DNA from: Tannerella sp.
GTDB taxonomy: Bacteria > Bacteroidota > Bacteroidia > Bacteroidales > Tannerellaceae
Reading direction: 5' to 3'
Assembly: GCA_031272455.1 (NCBI GenBank)
Contig: JAISTS010000090.1
Coordinates: forward strand, 1-38,050
Length of the DNA: 38,050 bases
Of this stretch, positions 15,326-23,508 are shown one piece after another (the first letter of the stretch is position 1; every line of letters starts with the position of its first letter). The position numbers were made by a program, and so were the translations under genes. The notes under the pieces are model-generated. The model was not told the origin of the DNA and searched no databases. It was given only the letters and a program-made list of their open reading frames with translations.

Positions 15326-16873
15326 ATGAAAAAGATGCGTTTCCTGAAATGGCTGCGGGTCGTGCTTGCTGTACTCGTGTTCGTGCCCATACTGGCGTTT
15401 TTCCTCGATTTCGCGGATGCGCTGCCTGACAAACTGCATTTCCTCGCCGACATACAGCTTCTGCCTGCCATACTGGGCGGTTTCTGGCTTGCCGTAGCGG
15501 TGATGCTTGTGCTAACCTTGCTGTTCGGACGTGTTTATTGCTCTGTGATATGCCCTGCAGGCATACTTCAGGACGTCATCAACCGTATTTATTGCATTGG
15601 CAAGAAAAAATCGAAAGGCTCGCGACGTTTTCGCCCGCACAAACCGGCTAACTGGCTGCGCTATACATTATTAGTATTAACAGCAGCGACTGCCGTCATC
15701 GGTTTTTCGGAACTCTGCCTGCTGCTCGACCCGTACAGCAACTTCGGGCGCGTGGCTGCCAACCTGTTGCGTCCGCTGGCAATATGGGTCAACAACCTGC
15801 TGGCATACGCTCTCAACCGGATGGGTAACTACGCATTGTACAATGTAACTATCAACACGGTAACGGCGACATCTGTCATCGCCTCCGCCGTTATACTTCT
15901 GGTTTTCATCGCATTAACTGTATGGCGCGGACGTCTGTTCTGCAACACACTCTGCCCTGTCGGAGCGCTGTTAAGCCTGTTTTCGCGATTTTCGTTCCTG
16001 CGCATTGCCGTTGACAAGACCGCGTGCAACCACTGTTTAGCCTGCGAACGCAGTTGCAAAGCCGAAGCCATCAACAGCAAAGAGGCAAAAATTGATATGT
16101 CGCGTTGCGTGGGCTGTTACAACTGTTTCGACTCGTGTAAACAGAACGCGCTGACATACAGACCGTTCTACGTTGCTGACAAAACGCAACCCGCCGCTGC
16201 ACCTGAGCCGCACAAGCCCAACAGCCGTCGCGAGTTTATCGCCACAAGCGCAGCAATAGCCGTAGCTGCTCCCGTAGCCATACTCAAAGCGCAAAACGGA
16301 CAATCCGATGGCGAAAAACTGCCGCCCGTAACGCCTCCCGGCTCTCTAAGCCTCGAACGTTTCAAGGATAAATGCACCGGCTGCCATCTCTGCGTTACGC
16401 AGTGCCCAAGCCACGTGCTGCTGCCTGCCGGACTGCAATACGGCTTCGGATACCTGCTCAAACCGCGTATGGCGTATATCGACAGCTATTGCAACTACGA
16501 ATGTACCGTTTGCGCCGAAGTATGCCCTACCGAAGCCATCAAACCGCTCACGGTCGAAGAAAAGACGACCACTCAGGTTGGCATCGCACATTTCTACGAA
16601 GACCGTTGCGTCGTCAGCGTTAAGGATCAGGACTGCGGCGCATGCTCGGAGCACTGCCCTACCCAAGCCGTTCACATGATACCTTACAAGGGCACTTTGA
16701 CTATACCGAAGGTCGAAGACGAGCTGTGCGTTGGTTGTGGCGGTTGCGAGTCCATCTGCCCCGTGCGTCCCGACCGCGCCATCATCATACACGGACATAG
16801 CGTCCACCAGTTAGCCGAAAAGCCTAAGGAAGAAGATGCTATCAAAGTGGATGTCAACGACTTCGGGTTTTAA
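15326..16873 (+). CDS. Membrane polyferredoxin, NapH-like plus NapG-like in one chain
   Basis: This inner-membrane electron-transfer protein has 515 residues. The N-terminal NapH-like part has four or five membrane helices, with CSVICPAG (72-79) and CNTLCPVG (206-213) after helices, then two 4Fe-4S motifs (Cys234/237/240/244 and 261/264/267/271). After a Pro-rich linker comes SRREFIATSAAIAVAAPVAI at 300-319, which has the form of an internal twin-arginine signal. A NapG-like ferredoxin part follows with clusters near Cys350-360, 393-400, 437-444 and 468-478. The fused layout suggests a membrane quinol-side part and a second ferredoxin part passed across the membrane to the periplasm, next to the Tat-exported DUF362 protein. 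The final electron acceptor is unknown. Confidence 0.85.
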   Translation: MKKMRFLKWLRVVLAVLVFVPILAFFLDFADALPDKLHFLADIQLLPAILGGFWLAVAVMLVLTLLFGRVYCSVICPAGILQDVINRIYCIGKKKSKGSRRFRPHKPANWLRYTLLVLTAATAVIGFSELCLLLDPYSNFGRVAANLLRPLAIWVNNLLAYALNRMGNYALYNVTINTVTATSVIASAVILLVFIALTVWRGRLFCNTLCPVGALLSLFSRFSFLRIAVDKTACNHCLACERSCKAEAINSKEAKIDMSRCVGCYNCFDSCKQNALTYRPFYVADKTQPAAAPEPHKPNSRREFIATSAAIAVAAPVAILKAQNGQSDGEKLPPVTPPGSLSLERFKDKCTGCHLCVTQCPSHVLLPAGLQYGFGYLLKPRMAYIDSYCNYECTVCAEVCPTEAIKPLTVEEKTTTQVGIAHFYEDRCVVSVKDQDCGACSEHCPTQAVHMIPYKGTLTIPKVEDELCVGCGGCESICPVRPDRAIIIHGHSVHQLAEKPKEEDAIKVDVNDFGF

Positions 16874-16924
16874 CAGTCTGCTGTCAAAACGCTAATCAGC
16901 GCAAAAAAAACTTAAATTTGTCAT

Positions 16925-16950
16925 AAATATGGCGACAGTTTGCCATATTT
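16925..16950. repeat. 9-bp perfect inverted repeat upstream of the patatin gene
   Basis: AAATATGGC (16925-16933), an 8-nt loop, then GCCATATTT (16942-16950). It ends 3 bases before the -7 box at 16954, so it could be an operator. It could also end transcription of the polyferredoxin gene, although the T-run is only three bases. Confidence 0.65.
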
Positions 16951-16953
16951 CCG

Positions 16954-16961
16954 TATCTTTG
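16954..16961 (+). promoter_or_regulatory. -7 box for the patatin gene
   Basis: TATCTTTG matches TAnnTTTG 25 bases before ATG 16987. A TTTG at 16939-16942 is only 11 bases away, too close for a normal -33 box. Confidence 0.5.
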
Positions 16962-16986
16962 TGTCCATAATTTTAGTGTTATCAGG

Positions 16987-19290
16987 ATGAGACGTCGGGC
17001 ATTGCTACTGTTCATATCGTTTATTTGCTTTATATCAAGCGTTTCGGCGCAGAGCGTCGGCTTGGTGCTAAGTGGAGGAGGCGCTAAGGGAGCCGCCCAT
17101 ATCGGCGTGATTAAAGCGCTGGAAGAGAGCGGCATACCTATCGACTATGTAGCCGGCACTTCCATTGGCGCCATCGTAGGCAGTCTTTATGCTATGGGTT
17201 ATTCGCCCGACGAGATGCTGGAGCTGTTCCTGAGCGAAGATTTCCAGTACTGGCAGTCGGGAGTGATTCAGGACAAATACATCTATTATTTCAAAAAGCC
17301 CGACCCGACGCCCGAATTTATGCGTTTCGCCATCGACCTGACCGACTCGTTGCAGGTCAAAACCAATCTGTTGCCGGGCAGCATCATCGATCCTGTGCAG
17401 CTCAATCAGGCTTTTGTGGCGCTCTATGCTCAAGCGACAGCAAAATCGGCTTGGAATTTCGACAATCTGTTCGTGCCGTTCCGCTGCGTCAGTTCCGATA
17501 TTTACAACAAAAAAGCTATCATCTGGCGTAATGGCGACTTGAGCGAAGCTGTGCGTTCGTCGATGACTTTCCCCTTCTTTTTCAAGCCATTATGGAAAGA
17601 CGGCGTGCCGCTGTTTGATGGCGGCATTTACGACAATTTCCCCGTCGATGTGATGAAAAACGAATTTCATCCCGATTTCATTTTCGGTTCAGCTGTTGTA
17701 GGTCGCTCCAAGCCGTCCGAAAACCTGATGAAACAGATGGAAACGATGGTGATGCAATACACTGATTATCGGGTAGATGAAGAAGACGGGATGATGGTCA
17801 AGTTTGATTTGCCCAACGTCTCGCTGCTCGATTTCGTCAAGGCTAAAGAGTTGATGGAGAAAGGTTATAACGAAACGCTCGCTATGATCGACTCTATCCG
17901 TATGAGGGTCAGTCGCACAACCGCGCCTGCCGAAGTCAGCGAACGGCGCGAACGATATAAACGCGGACTTCCGCCGCTGAAATTCAAGAACATATACATA
18001 TCGGGCGTCAACGATGCTCAGCGGCAGTATATCGAAGACCAGCTGCATCGCGATTTCGACGACGAATTTACGATGGAAGAGTTTAAACAGGCATATTTCA
18101 AGATGCTGACCGACTCGAAAATCAAGGAAATCCTGCCTCACGCCGTCTTTAACCGCCGCAGTCGCACGCTCGACCTCTATCTCGACGTCAAGATTAATAA
18201 CGAGGCAAACATCAGCATCGGCGGAAATATCTCGTCGCATCAAGCCAATCAGCTGTTTCTGGGCATTAATTATCAAGCACTTAGCCAATACGCATCCGAC
18301 TTGAACGCCAATTTCCAGATGGGCAACGCCTTCAGCGGAGTGCTGTTCAACGGACGCATTTACCTGCACACCCGCCTGCCCGCCTATCTGAATTTCGACG
18401 CCGTATATTCGTATCGTAAATATTCCGAAAGCCAGTCGCTGTTTTACGAAGATTTGCTGCCCGCCTTTATCAAACAGCACGAAAAATACGCCGGACTGTC
18501 GCTCGGACTGCCTGTGATGCGCCACTCGAAGATCGTTACCGGCATAGCTTTCGGGCGATTGAACGACGATTACTACCAGACGAGCCATATCTCGTTTTCC
18601 GACGCCAAGTTCGACCGCAGCTGGTACGACCTATTCCAGACCTACGTGCGCTACGAACGCAACTCGCTGAACGACAGGCTCTACCCTACCGGCGGACGCG
18701 AACAGATGCTCGTCGGACGGTTTGTTACCGGAAGGCAGTCGCATAAGCCTTATTCACAATACATTACCGACCGCAGCTCGCAAAACTGGTTTCAGATCAC
18801 GGGACGCTGGGTCAATTATACCGACCATAGCGAGGTGTTCAAACTCGGAATGATGGCTGAGGCTGTCGTCTCGAACAAGAAACTGATGGACAACTACACT
18901 GCCAGCATACTGCAGGCGCCTGCGTTCACCCCGACGCCACACAGCAAGGTGGTTTTTCGCGAGGCGTTTCACGCAAACGAATACGTGGCGGCAGGCGTGA
19001 TGCCGATCTTCGCCATCAACAAAATGTTTCACCTGCGCACCGAGCTGTATGGCTTTTTGCCCTATCGACGAATACAAAAGGAAATCGTCGCAGGCGACAC
19101 CTACAAGGACAAGCCCTATTACGGCAAGACTTTCAGCTCGTTCGACTATATGGGCGAGGTCTCGCTTGTTTTTCAGCTGCCCTTTATCTCCGTCAGCCTC
19201 TTTGCCAACGGATACAGCTATCCCAGAAACGATTTTAACTTCGGCTTAAATATTGGCTATCTGCTCTTTAATCCGGGATTTTTAGAATAA
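16987..19290 (+). CDS. Patatin-like phospholipase with outer-membrane beta-barrel
   Basis: This outer-membrane protein of 767 residues has a signal peptide at about 1-21 (ending SSVSA). The patatin domain spans about 23-310, with the oxyanion loop GGGAKG (30-35), nucleophile Ser59 in GTSIG and the dyad partner Asp211 in DGGIYDNFP, so all catalytic residues are present. A POTRA-like region (about 325-405: LKFKNIYISGVNDAQRQYIEDQL) follows, then a BamA/Omp85-type 16-strand barrel to the C terminus, ending in an aromatic-rich last strand (NFGLNIGYLLFNPGFLE). This is the layout of type V-d-like patatin proteins common in Bacteroidota. The lipase domain could stay in the periplasm or be exposed outside. 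It is transcribed alone. Confidence 0.9.
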   Translation: MRRRALLLFISFICFISSVSAQSVGLVLSGGGAKGAAHIGVIKALEESGIPIDYVAGTSIGAIVGSLYAMGYSPDEMLELFLSEDFQYWQSGVIQDKYIYYFKKPDPTPEFMRFAIDLTDSLQVKTNLLPGSIIDPVQLNQAFVALYAQATAKSAWNFDNLFVPFRCVSSDIYNKKAIIWRNGDLSEAVRSSMTFPFFFKPLWKDGVPLFDGGIYDNFPVDVMKNEFHPDFIFGSAVVGRSKPSENLMKQMETMVMQYTDYRVDEEDGMMVKFDLPNVSLLDFVKAKELMEKGYNETLAMIDSIRMRVSRTTAPAEVSERRERYKRGLPPLKFKNIYISGVNDAQRQYIEDQLHRDFDDEFTMEEFKQAYFKMLTDSKIKEILPHAVFNRRSRTLDLYLDVKINNEANISIGGNISSHQANQLFLGINYQALSQYASDLNANFQMGNAFSGVLFNGRIYLHTRLPAYLNFDAVYSYRKYSESQSLFYEDLLPAFIKQHEKYAGLSLGLPVMRHSKIVTGIAFGRLNDDYYQTSHISFSDAKFDRSWYDLFQTYVRYERNSLNDRLYPTGGREQMLVGRFVTGRQSHKPYSQYITDRSSQNWFQITGRWVNYTDHSEVFKLGMMAEAVVSNKKLMDNYTASILQAPAFTPTPHSKVVFREAFHANEYVAAGVMPIFAINKMFHLRTELYGFLPYRRIQKEIVAGDTYKDKPYYGKTFSSFDYMGEVSLVFQLPFISVSLFANGYSYPRNDFNFGLNIGYLLFNPGFLE

Positions 19291-19368
19291 ACAGGACGTT
19301 ACGACTTACCTGTCAGATGCCATTCGGAGGCAAAACGCTACGCTGCGCGAAAAAAAAATTAAAAAACT

Positions 19369-19399
19369 ATTGCAGTTAAAAAAAATAGTTGTACCTTTG
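19369..19399 (+). promoter_or_regulatory. Promoter of tRNA-Phe
   Basis: ATTG at 19369-19372 (three of four bases of TTTG), a 19-nt spacer, and TACCTTTG at 19392-19399, 18 bases before the tRNA. Confidence 0.65.
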
Positions 19400-19416
19400 C
19401 CCCCGCAAAAGCAGAA

Positions 19417-19489
19417 GGTACCATAGCTCAGTTGGTAGAGCATCGGACTGAAAATCCGTGTGTCCCCGGTTCGAATCCTGGTGGTACCA
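19417..19489 (+). tRNA. tRNA-Phe (GAA)
   Basis: The acceptor GGTACCA/TGGTACC, D arm GCTC/GAGC, anticodon loop CTGAAAA with anticodon GAA, and T loop TTCGAAT give tRNA-Phe. Two non-pairing positions are seen: U27xU43 in the anticodon stem and C51xU63 in the T stem. Both are tolerable, but worth noting. CCA is not encoded. Confidence 0.93.
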
Positions 19490-19501
19490 CTTCATACAGA
19501 G

Positions 19502-19533
19502 GCAGTTAGCGATGGAGCGTAGCTGCTTTTTTT
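19502..19533 (+). terminator. Intrinsic terminator after tRNA-Phe
   Basis: GCAGTTA (19502-19508) pairs with TAGCTGC (19520-19526), with one G-U pair, followed by seven T. It is 12 bases after the tRNA and reads on the plus strand. Confidence 0.75.
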
Positions 19534-19554
19534 GTTTCCCTCCACTCGATCAGA

Positions 19555-20577
19555 TCACAGACCCATATAAACTTTCTTTATCAAACTGATAGACAACGTA
19601 TTGATATGCTTATTCAGGACTTTCTGTTCGCTTTTTTCGAGCAGGGCATAGTCGGACGAATGTTCTTTGAGGTAGTCGTCGAGGACGTCTTTGCTGTACA
19701 GCCCGATAAGTTTGCCTGTCTCGCGCGGGATAGAGATTTGCCCGATATGACTGACAACGTTATTGAGCCGATTTTCGGTTACATACGCCTCTGCGACAGC
19801 GAGTTGAGCGTTCAGCGCTTCGCTGTATGTCGGTTCGTCAAACACTTTCGGGGTACGTTTTTTGATAGACTTCTTTTCGGCGAATTTGGCGTTTTTACTT
19901 TTCAGCAGCACCCTTGCACCATTGCGCAGATAGGTCGGCGTAACAGGACGGATGACAATGCCTTCGCAAATATTGTCGTCGAGCGGCGGCAATCCGAGCC
20001 AGCCGCCTACTTGGCTCTGAAAATCGTTGGGATGATGCAGACATTCGTCGAGAGTGCCGCGAAACAGCGTTTTGGCATACAGGAATCCTGTTGCTTCAAA
20101 CAGGTTATTAGCCTCATCTACAGTTAGATAGCGATGCTGTTCGACACAGTTGATATAGATATCGAAGCCATAAAATTCGTGAACAGGGCTGTAGAAAACG
20201 CCTTTCTGGATGTTCATCACCTTGTTGAAATTCTGCACATCGGGATGCGGATATTTGCCGCCGAACATTTCGCCGTAAATCAGTACGCTTTGAATATCAG
20301 CAAATTGCGCCTGCGCAGCACGAAACAATCCGATGACCCGTTCGCGGTATCGTTCGAGCATTTCTTCGTAATCGTAAAACTTCTCGTCCGCTTCGATCAG
20401 GCTTGTCCGCTTGGCGAAACGCACCTCGTCGCCGTCGGTAACGAAGCAGCAATTTGCGCCGTGCACCTTTTCCTGAACTACATATTGCAGGTCAGGCGGC
20501 GTCTGCGCCCGCACGTTTTCCATAAACTCACTGTCGAAAGTGTTTTCGATTGATGTATATTTCTTAAATTCTATCAT
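19555..20577 (-). CDS. RNA ligase, Rnl2 family
   Basis: This is an ATP-dependent RNA ligase of 340 residues that seals 3'-OH/5'-phosphate nicks, related to T4 Rnl2. Motif I is EKVHGAN, with the AMP-accepting Lys37. YGEMFGG is motif III-like, EGIVIRP is motif IV and LLKSKNAKFAEK is motif V, so the active site is complete. The C-terminal 90 or so residues are a helical domain as in Rnl2. I start at ATG 20577; a GTG six bases upstream is also in frame. It begins 17 bases after the GH2 gene and may share its transcript, although the functions seem unrelated. No polynucleotide kinase or end-healing gene is nearby. Possible roles are repair of cut tRNA or rRNA. Confidence 0.9.
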   Translation of the reverse strand: MIEFKKYTSIENTFDSEFMENVRAQTPPDLQYVVQEKVHGANCCFVTDGDEVRFAKRTSLIEADEKFYDYEEMLERYRERVIGLFRAAQAQFADIQSVLIYGEMFGGKYPHPDVQNFNKVMNIQKGVFYSPVHEFYGFDIYINCVEQHRYLTVDEANNLFEATGFLYAKTLFRGTLDECLHHPNDFQSQVGGWLGLPPLDDNICEGIVIRPVTPTYLRNGARVLLKSKNAKFAEKKSIKKRTPKVFDEPTYSEALNAQLAVAEAYVTENRLNNVVSHIGQISIPRETGKLIGLYSKDVLDDYLKEHSSDYALLEKSEQKVLNKHINTLSISLIKKVYMGL

Positions 20578-20594
20578 AATCACGTAATTTAATG

Positions 20595-23060
20595 TTAGTT
20601 AGCAATAAAATTCACTTCAGCTTTGCCAAGTCCGTCTGCGATTGCCCTGATAGTGAACTTTCCGGGCTTAACTGCCTGAATGATAGCGAGGCACAAGCCG
20701 CCATAAGCCTTCCGTTCGTGGAGCTTCGGCGAGGATAAATCGTACATATTTCCGCTCTCGACGCCAATGATTTCGGCTCCGGCGTCCACCTCAAACCGTA
20801 TCAGATTATTGGCAGATGGAACGACATTGCCATCACGGTCAAGCACCTCGACAACAGCGTGTACGACATCGGAAGGGTCGGCAGCGATGCCAGCACGGTC
20901 AACCGTAATACGCAGGTTTTCAGGCTTTCCCGTTGTAACAACGCGACAGGTGTATTCTTTGCCATCTTTTTTGCCAACGGCGCGGATTTCACCCGGTTCG
21001 TAAATCACATCCCAAGCTAAATGCAGGTCAGCCGTCGAAGTGAAAACCTTCCCCGGCGCGTATGAAATCCAGTCGCCGGTATTTCCCGTACGCGGAAACT
21101 CAAACGTTTTGACGCCATAAGACCGCTCGTTGACAAACAGCTCGACATCGCCGCAATTCGTAAAACATACCACCTGTACGACTTTACCTTCCTCGCCCGA
21201 CTTATTCCAGTCCGTAGCGAGGTGAATGACAGGCTCTTGAGTCCAGATGCTTTTGAAAAAATAGTAGCCGTGCTTCTTAAAGCCGCAGTTATCAAGATAG
21301 CCTGACGAAGCGCCGCGCGACGACCAGAACGACTCGCCGTAGTAGTCAATCCCCGTCCACATAAAATCGCCTATGACATAGTCGTGAAGCAGGGTATATT
21401 TCCAACGCTGCTCAACATCAATCAGTTGCGCCGTCTGGCTTAACGCCCTCCTTCCGAACGGATTAAACTGTGGCAAATCAGGTATTGGCGCACGTTGCCC
21501 CCCTACCCCGCCTGTCTCCGTTCCGACTACAAGCCGGTTGGGATGGCGCTGTTTATCAATCGAATACAGCAGTTCGCGCCTCGCGTGATAGCGGTCGGGA
21601 TAATTATAGCCGATGATATCATTTTCAAACGCTGACAGAAAGTCCTCTGTAGCAGCATTTTGATCGGCGGCGATATTGTCGTTGCCGGTTGTAACAAGTC
21701 GCGTCGGGTCGAGTCGATGGCAGAGAGCGATCATTTCGCGGGCGAGCGCCGGACCTTCTTTTGTGCTCTGGTCGGGGATCTCGTTACCGATGCTCCACAT
21801 CACGACCGAAGGATGGTTGCGGTCGCGCATCAACATCGTAATCAGGTCATTTTCATGCCATTGCTCAAAATACAGCTTGTAGGTATAATCGCGTTTTCCG
21901 GCGAGCCACTCATCGAAAGCCTCGTCCATAACGAGCAAGCCCAGACGGTCGCAAATATCAAGAAATTCGGGCGCAGGAGGGTTGTGAGCCGTTCTTACAG
22001 CATTGCAGCCGCCCGATTTCAGTATTTCCAAGCGTCGTTCCCAGACCCTTTCGGGCACAGCCGCCCCGACAGCCCCGCCGTCGTGATGCAGGTTGACACC
22101 TTTCATCTTAACCTGCTCACCATTAAGCAGAAAGCCTTTCTCTGCGGAATACTTGATCGTTCTGATGCCAACCGAGTTGACCACTCTGTCTATCTCATTT
22201 TCAGCGCTATACAGACTTGTTACCAAGGTATAGAGATACGGCGTTTCAGTTGACCACAGTTTCGGATTGGGAATTTCGACTGTCTGTTCTGTTTCCTTTT
22301 CGCCAACGTCCTGAACGATTGTCTGTTGAGTGGTAGCGACGGCATTTCCGTTTTCGTCAAGCACGGTTTGTTTTATCCGTAAATTTTGGATTGCTGATGG
22401 CGAATTGTTTGACACTGAGGTTTTTATTTTCATCAGAGCCTTGTCGTTTTCGACAGATTGAGTGAAGGCGAACACACCATACCGGCTGATATGCACTTTT
22501 CCGGTTTCGACCAAACGAACATGGCGATAAATGCCTGAACCTGAATACCATCGCGAGTTTGGCTGCTTTGAGTTGTCAACCCTGACAGCCAGAACGTTAT
22601 TTTTTTGCTTAAGATATGGCGTCAGGTCGTATGCAAAACTCACGTAGCCACCAGGACGCTGTCCGAGCGATTTACCGTTAATCCAGACTTCGCTGTTCTC
22701 ATACACTCCGTCGAACTCGATACTTACAAGATTATTTTTATCTAACACGCTCATATCAAACGTCTTACGATACCATCCAATGCCCGTTGGAAAATAACCG
22801 GTATTGCCACCGCCGGGCGCATCTTCTCGGTTTTCGCCTTCGATGCTCCAGTCGTGAGGCAGGTTGAGAGTGCGCCACGAACTATCATTAAAGCCTGATT
22901 TCCAAGCGTTTTTATGATCACCAAGTGCAAATTTCCATTCGCTGTCGAACGGAACGATTTTGCGACCGCTCGTCTGCGATAACAGCGGAACGCTATTCAG
23001 CAGCAAGCAGCCGACAAGCGCAGCCTGAATCAAAATTGATACTTTAAATGTCTTTCTCAT
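20595..23060 (-). CDS. Glycoside hydrolase family 2 (beta-galactosidase-like)
   Basis: This exported enzyme of 821 residues cleaves a beta-linked sugar. The signal peptide is about 1-29 (ending PLLSQ). The sugar-binding jelly roll (about 35-185) includes DGVYENSEVWING, followed by an Ig-like domain (about 190-300). The TIM barrel runs from about 305 to 600 with RTAHNPP, acid/base Glu427 in SIGNE and nucleophile Glu515 in GTETGG. A DUF4982-type domain (about 635-700, VELFVNERSYG) and a last Ig-like domain follow. Both catalytic glutamates are present. It sits in a unit with a NIPSNAP protein and a small lipoprotein upstream (gap 11 bases). The exact substrate (galactoside, glucuronide or other) cannot be told by eye. 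Confidence 0.92.
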   Translation of the reverse strand: MRKTFKVSILIQAALVGCLLLNSVPLLSQTSGRKIVPFDSEWKFALGDHKNAWKSGFNDSSWRTLNLPHDWSIEGENREDAPGGGNTGYFPTGIGWYRKTFDMSVLDKNNLVSIEFDGVYENSEVWINGKSLGQRPGGYVSFAYDLTPYLKQKNNVLAVRVDNSKQPNSRWYSGSGIYRHVRLVETGKVHISRYGVFAFTQSVENDKALMKIKTSVSNNSPSAIQNLRIKQTVLDENGNAVATTQQTIVQDVGEKETEQTVEIPNPKLWSTETPYLYTLVTSLYSAENEIDRVVNSVGIRTIKYSAEKGFLLNGEQVKMKGVNLHHDGGAVGAAVPERVWERRLEILKSGGCNAVRTAHNPPAPEFLDICDRLGLLVMDEAFDEWLAGKRDYTYKLYFEQWHENDLITMLMRDRNHPSVVMWSIGNEIPDQSTKEGPALAREMIALCHRLDPTRLVTTGNDNIAADQNAATEDFLSAFENDIIGYNYPDRYHARRELLYSIDKQRHPNRLVVGTETGGVGGQRAPIPDLPQFNPFGRRALSQTAQLIDVEQRWKYTLLHDYVIGDFMWTGIDYYGESFWSSRGASSGYLDNCGFKKHGYYFFKSIWTQEPVIHLATDWNKSGEEGKVVQVVCFTNCGDVELFVNERSYGVKTFEFPRTGNTGDWISYAPGKVFTSTADLHLAWDVIYEPGEIRAVGKKDGKEYTCRVVTTGKPENLRITVDRAGIAADPSDVVHAVVEVLDRDGNVVPSANNLIRFEVDAGAEIIGVESGNMYDLSSPKLHERKAYGGLCLAIIQAVKPGKFTIRAIADGLGKAEVNFIAN

Positions 23061-23071
23061 AATGATTTATG

Positions 23072-23491
23072 TTAAAATTTGATGAAAACGTACTTTTTGC
23101 CGCCGGACGTGAGGACAAGTCGCTTTGACTTAAGCATTTCGACTGTAAATGTGCGTGTCGTTTCGTCCCAGTCGGTTTGACGGATAAAATCCTGTGCGTC
23201 AGTCCCCCACGACATCAGCTCGAGGTCGAGAATTGCGGCATCAGGCTGTGTACGGATGCCATAACAGTGCGTATATTCCTGTGTATCAGCCTTATAAATA
23301 AGATACATAAACATTGAAGCCGACTGGAAATTATACCAGACGGTGTCAACTGCTGTAACGACGGAGCCTTGTTCGACCGTTTTCAGTTGCCATTTGCCTT
23401 CAAGCATCTCGTAATCATCACGCCTGCAAGCAGTTGCAAGTAACGACACGAGAACAGCCGACAGCCAGAACTGTTTCCACGAACAAAGCAT
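23072..23491 (-). CDS. Small lipocalin-like lipoprotein
   Basis: This is a predicted lipoprotein of 139 residues. The signal peptide ends with the lipobox LLATAC (Cys22), so the mature protein is about 118 residues. The mature part begins YEMLEGKWQLKTVE, the typical first strand of lipocalin-like proteins of Bacteroidota, and consists of alternating strands with few charged turns, ending GGKKYVFIKF. It may belong to a DUF4847-like family; I am not certain. It lies 17 bases after the NIPSNAP gene and 11 before the GH2 gene, so all three are probably co-transcribed and act in the cell envelope. No catalytic residues are evident. Confidence 0.7.
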   Translation of the reverse strand: MLCSWKQFWLSAVLVSLLATACRRDDYEMLEGKWQLKTVEQGSVVTAVDTVWYNFQSASMFMYLIYKADTQEYTHCYGIRTQPDAAILDLELMSWGTDAQDFIRQTDWDETTRTFTVEMLKSKRLVLTSGGKKYVFIKF

Positions 23492-23508
23492 AGCGAGCTA
23501 AATATCTG

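Noticed and set aside
17689-18588. 299-codon open frame on the minus strand inside the patatin gene
   Set aside because: It lies fully antisense to a gene with intact catalytic and barrel motifs, shows no domain, and reflects codon bias only.
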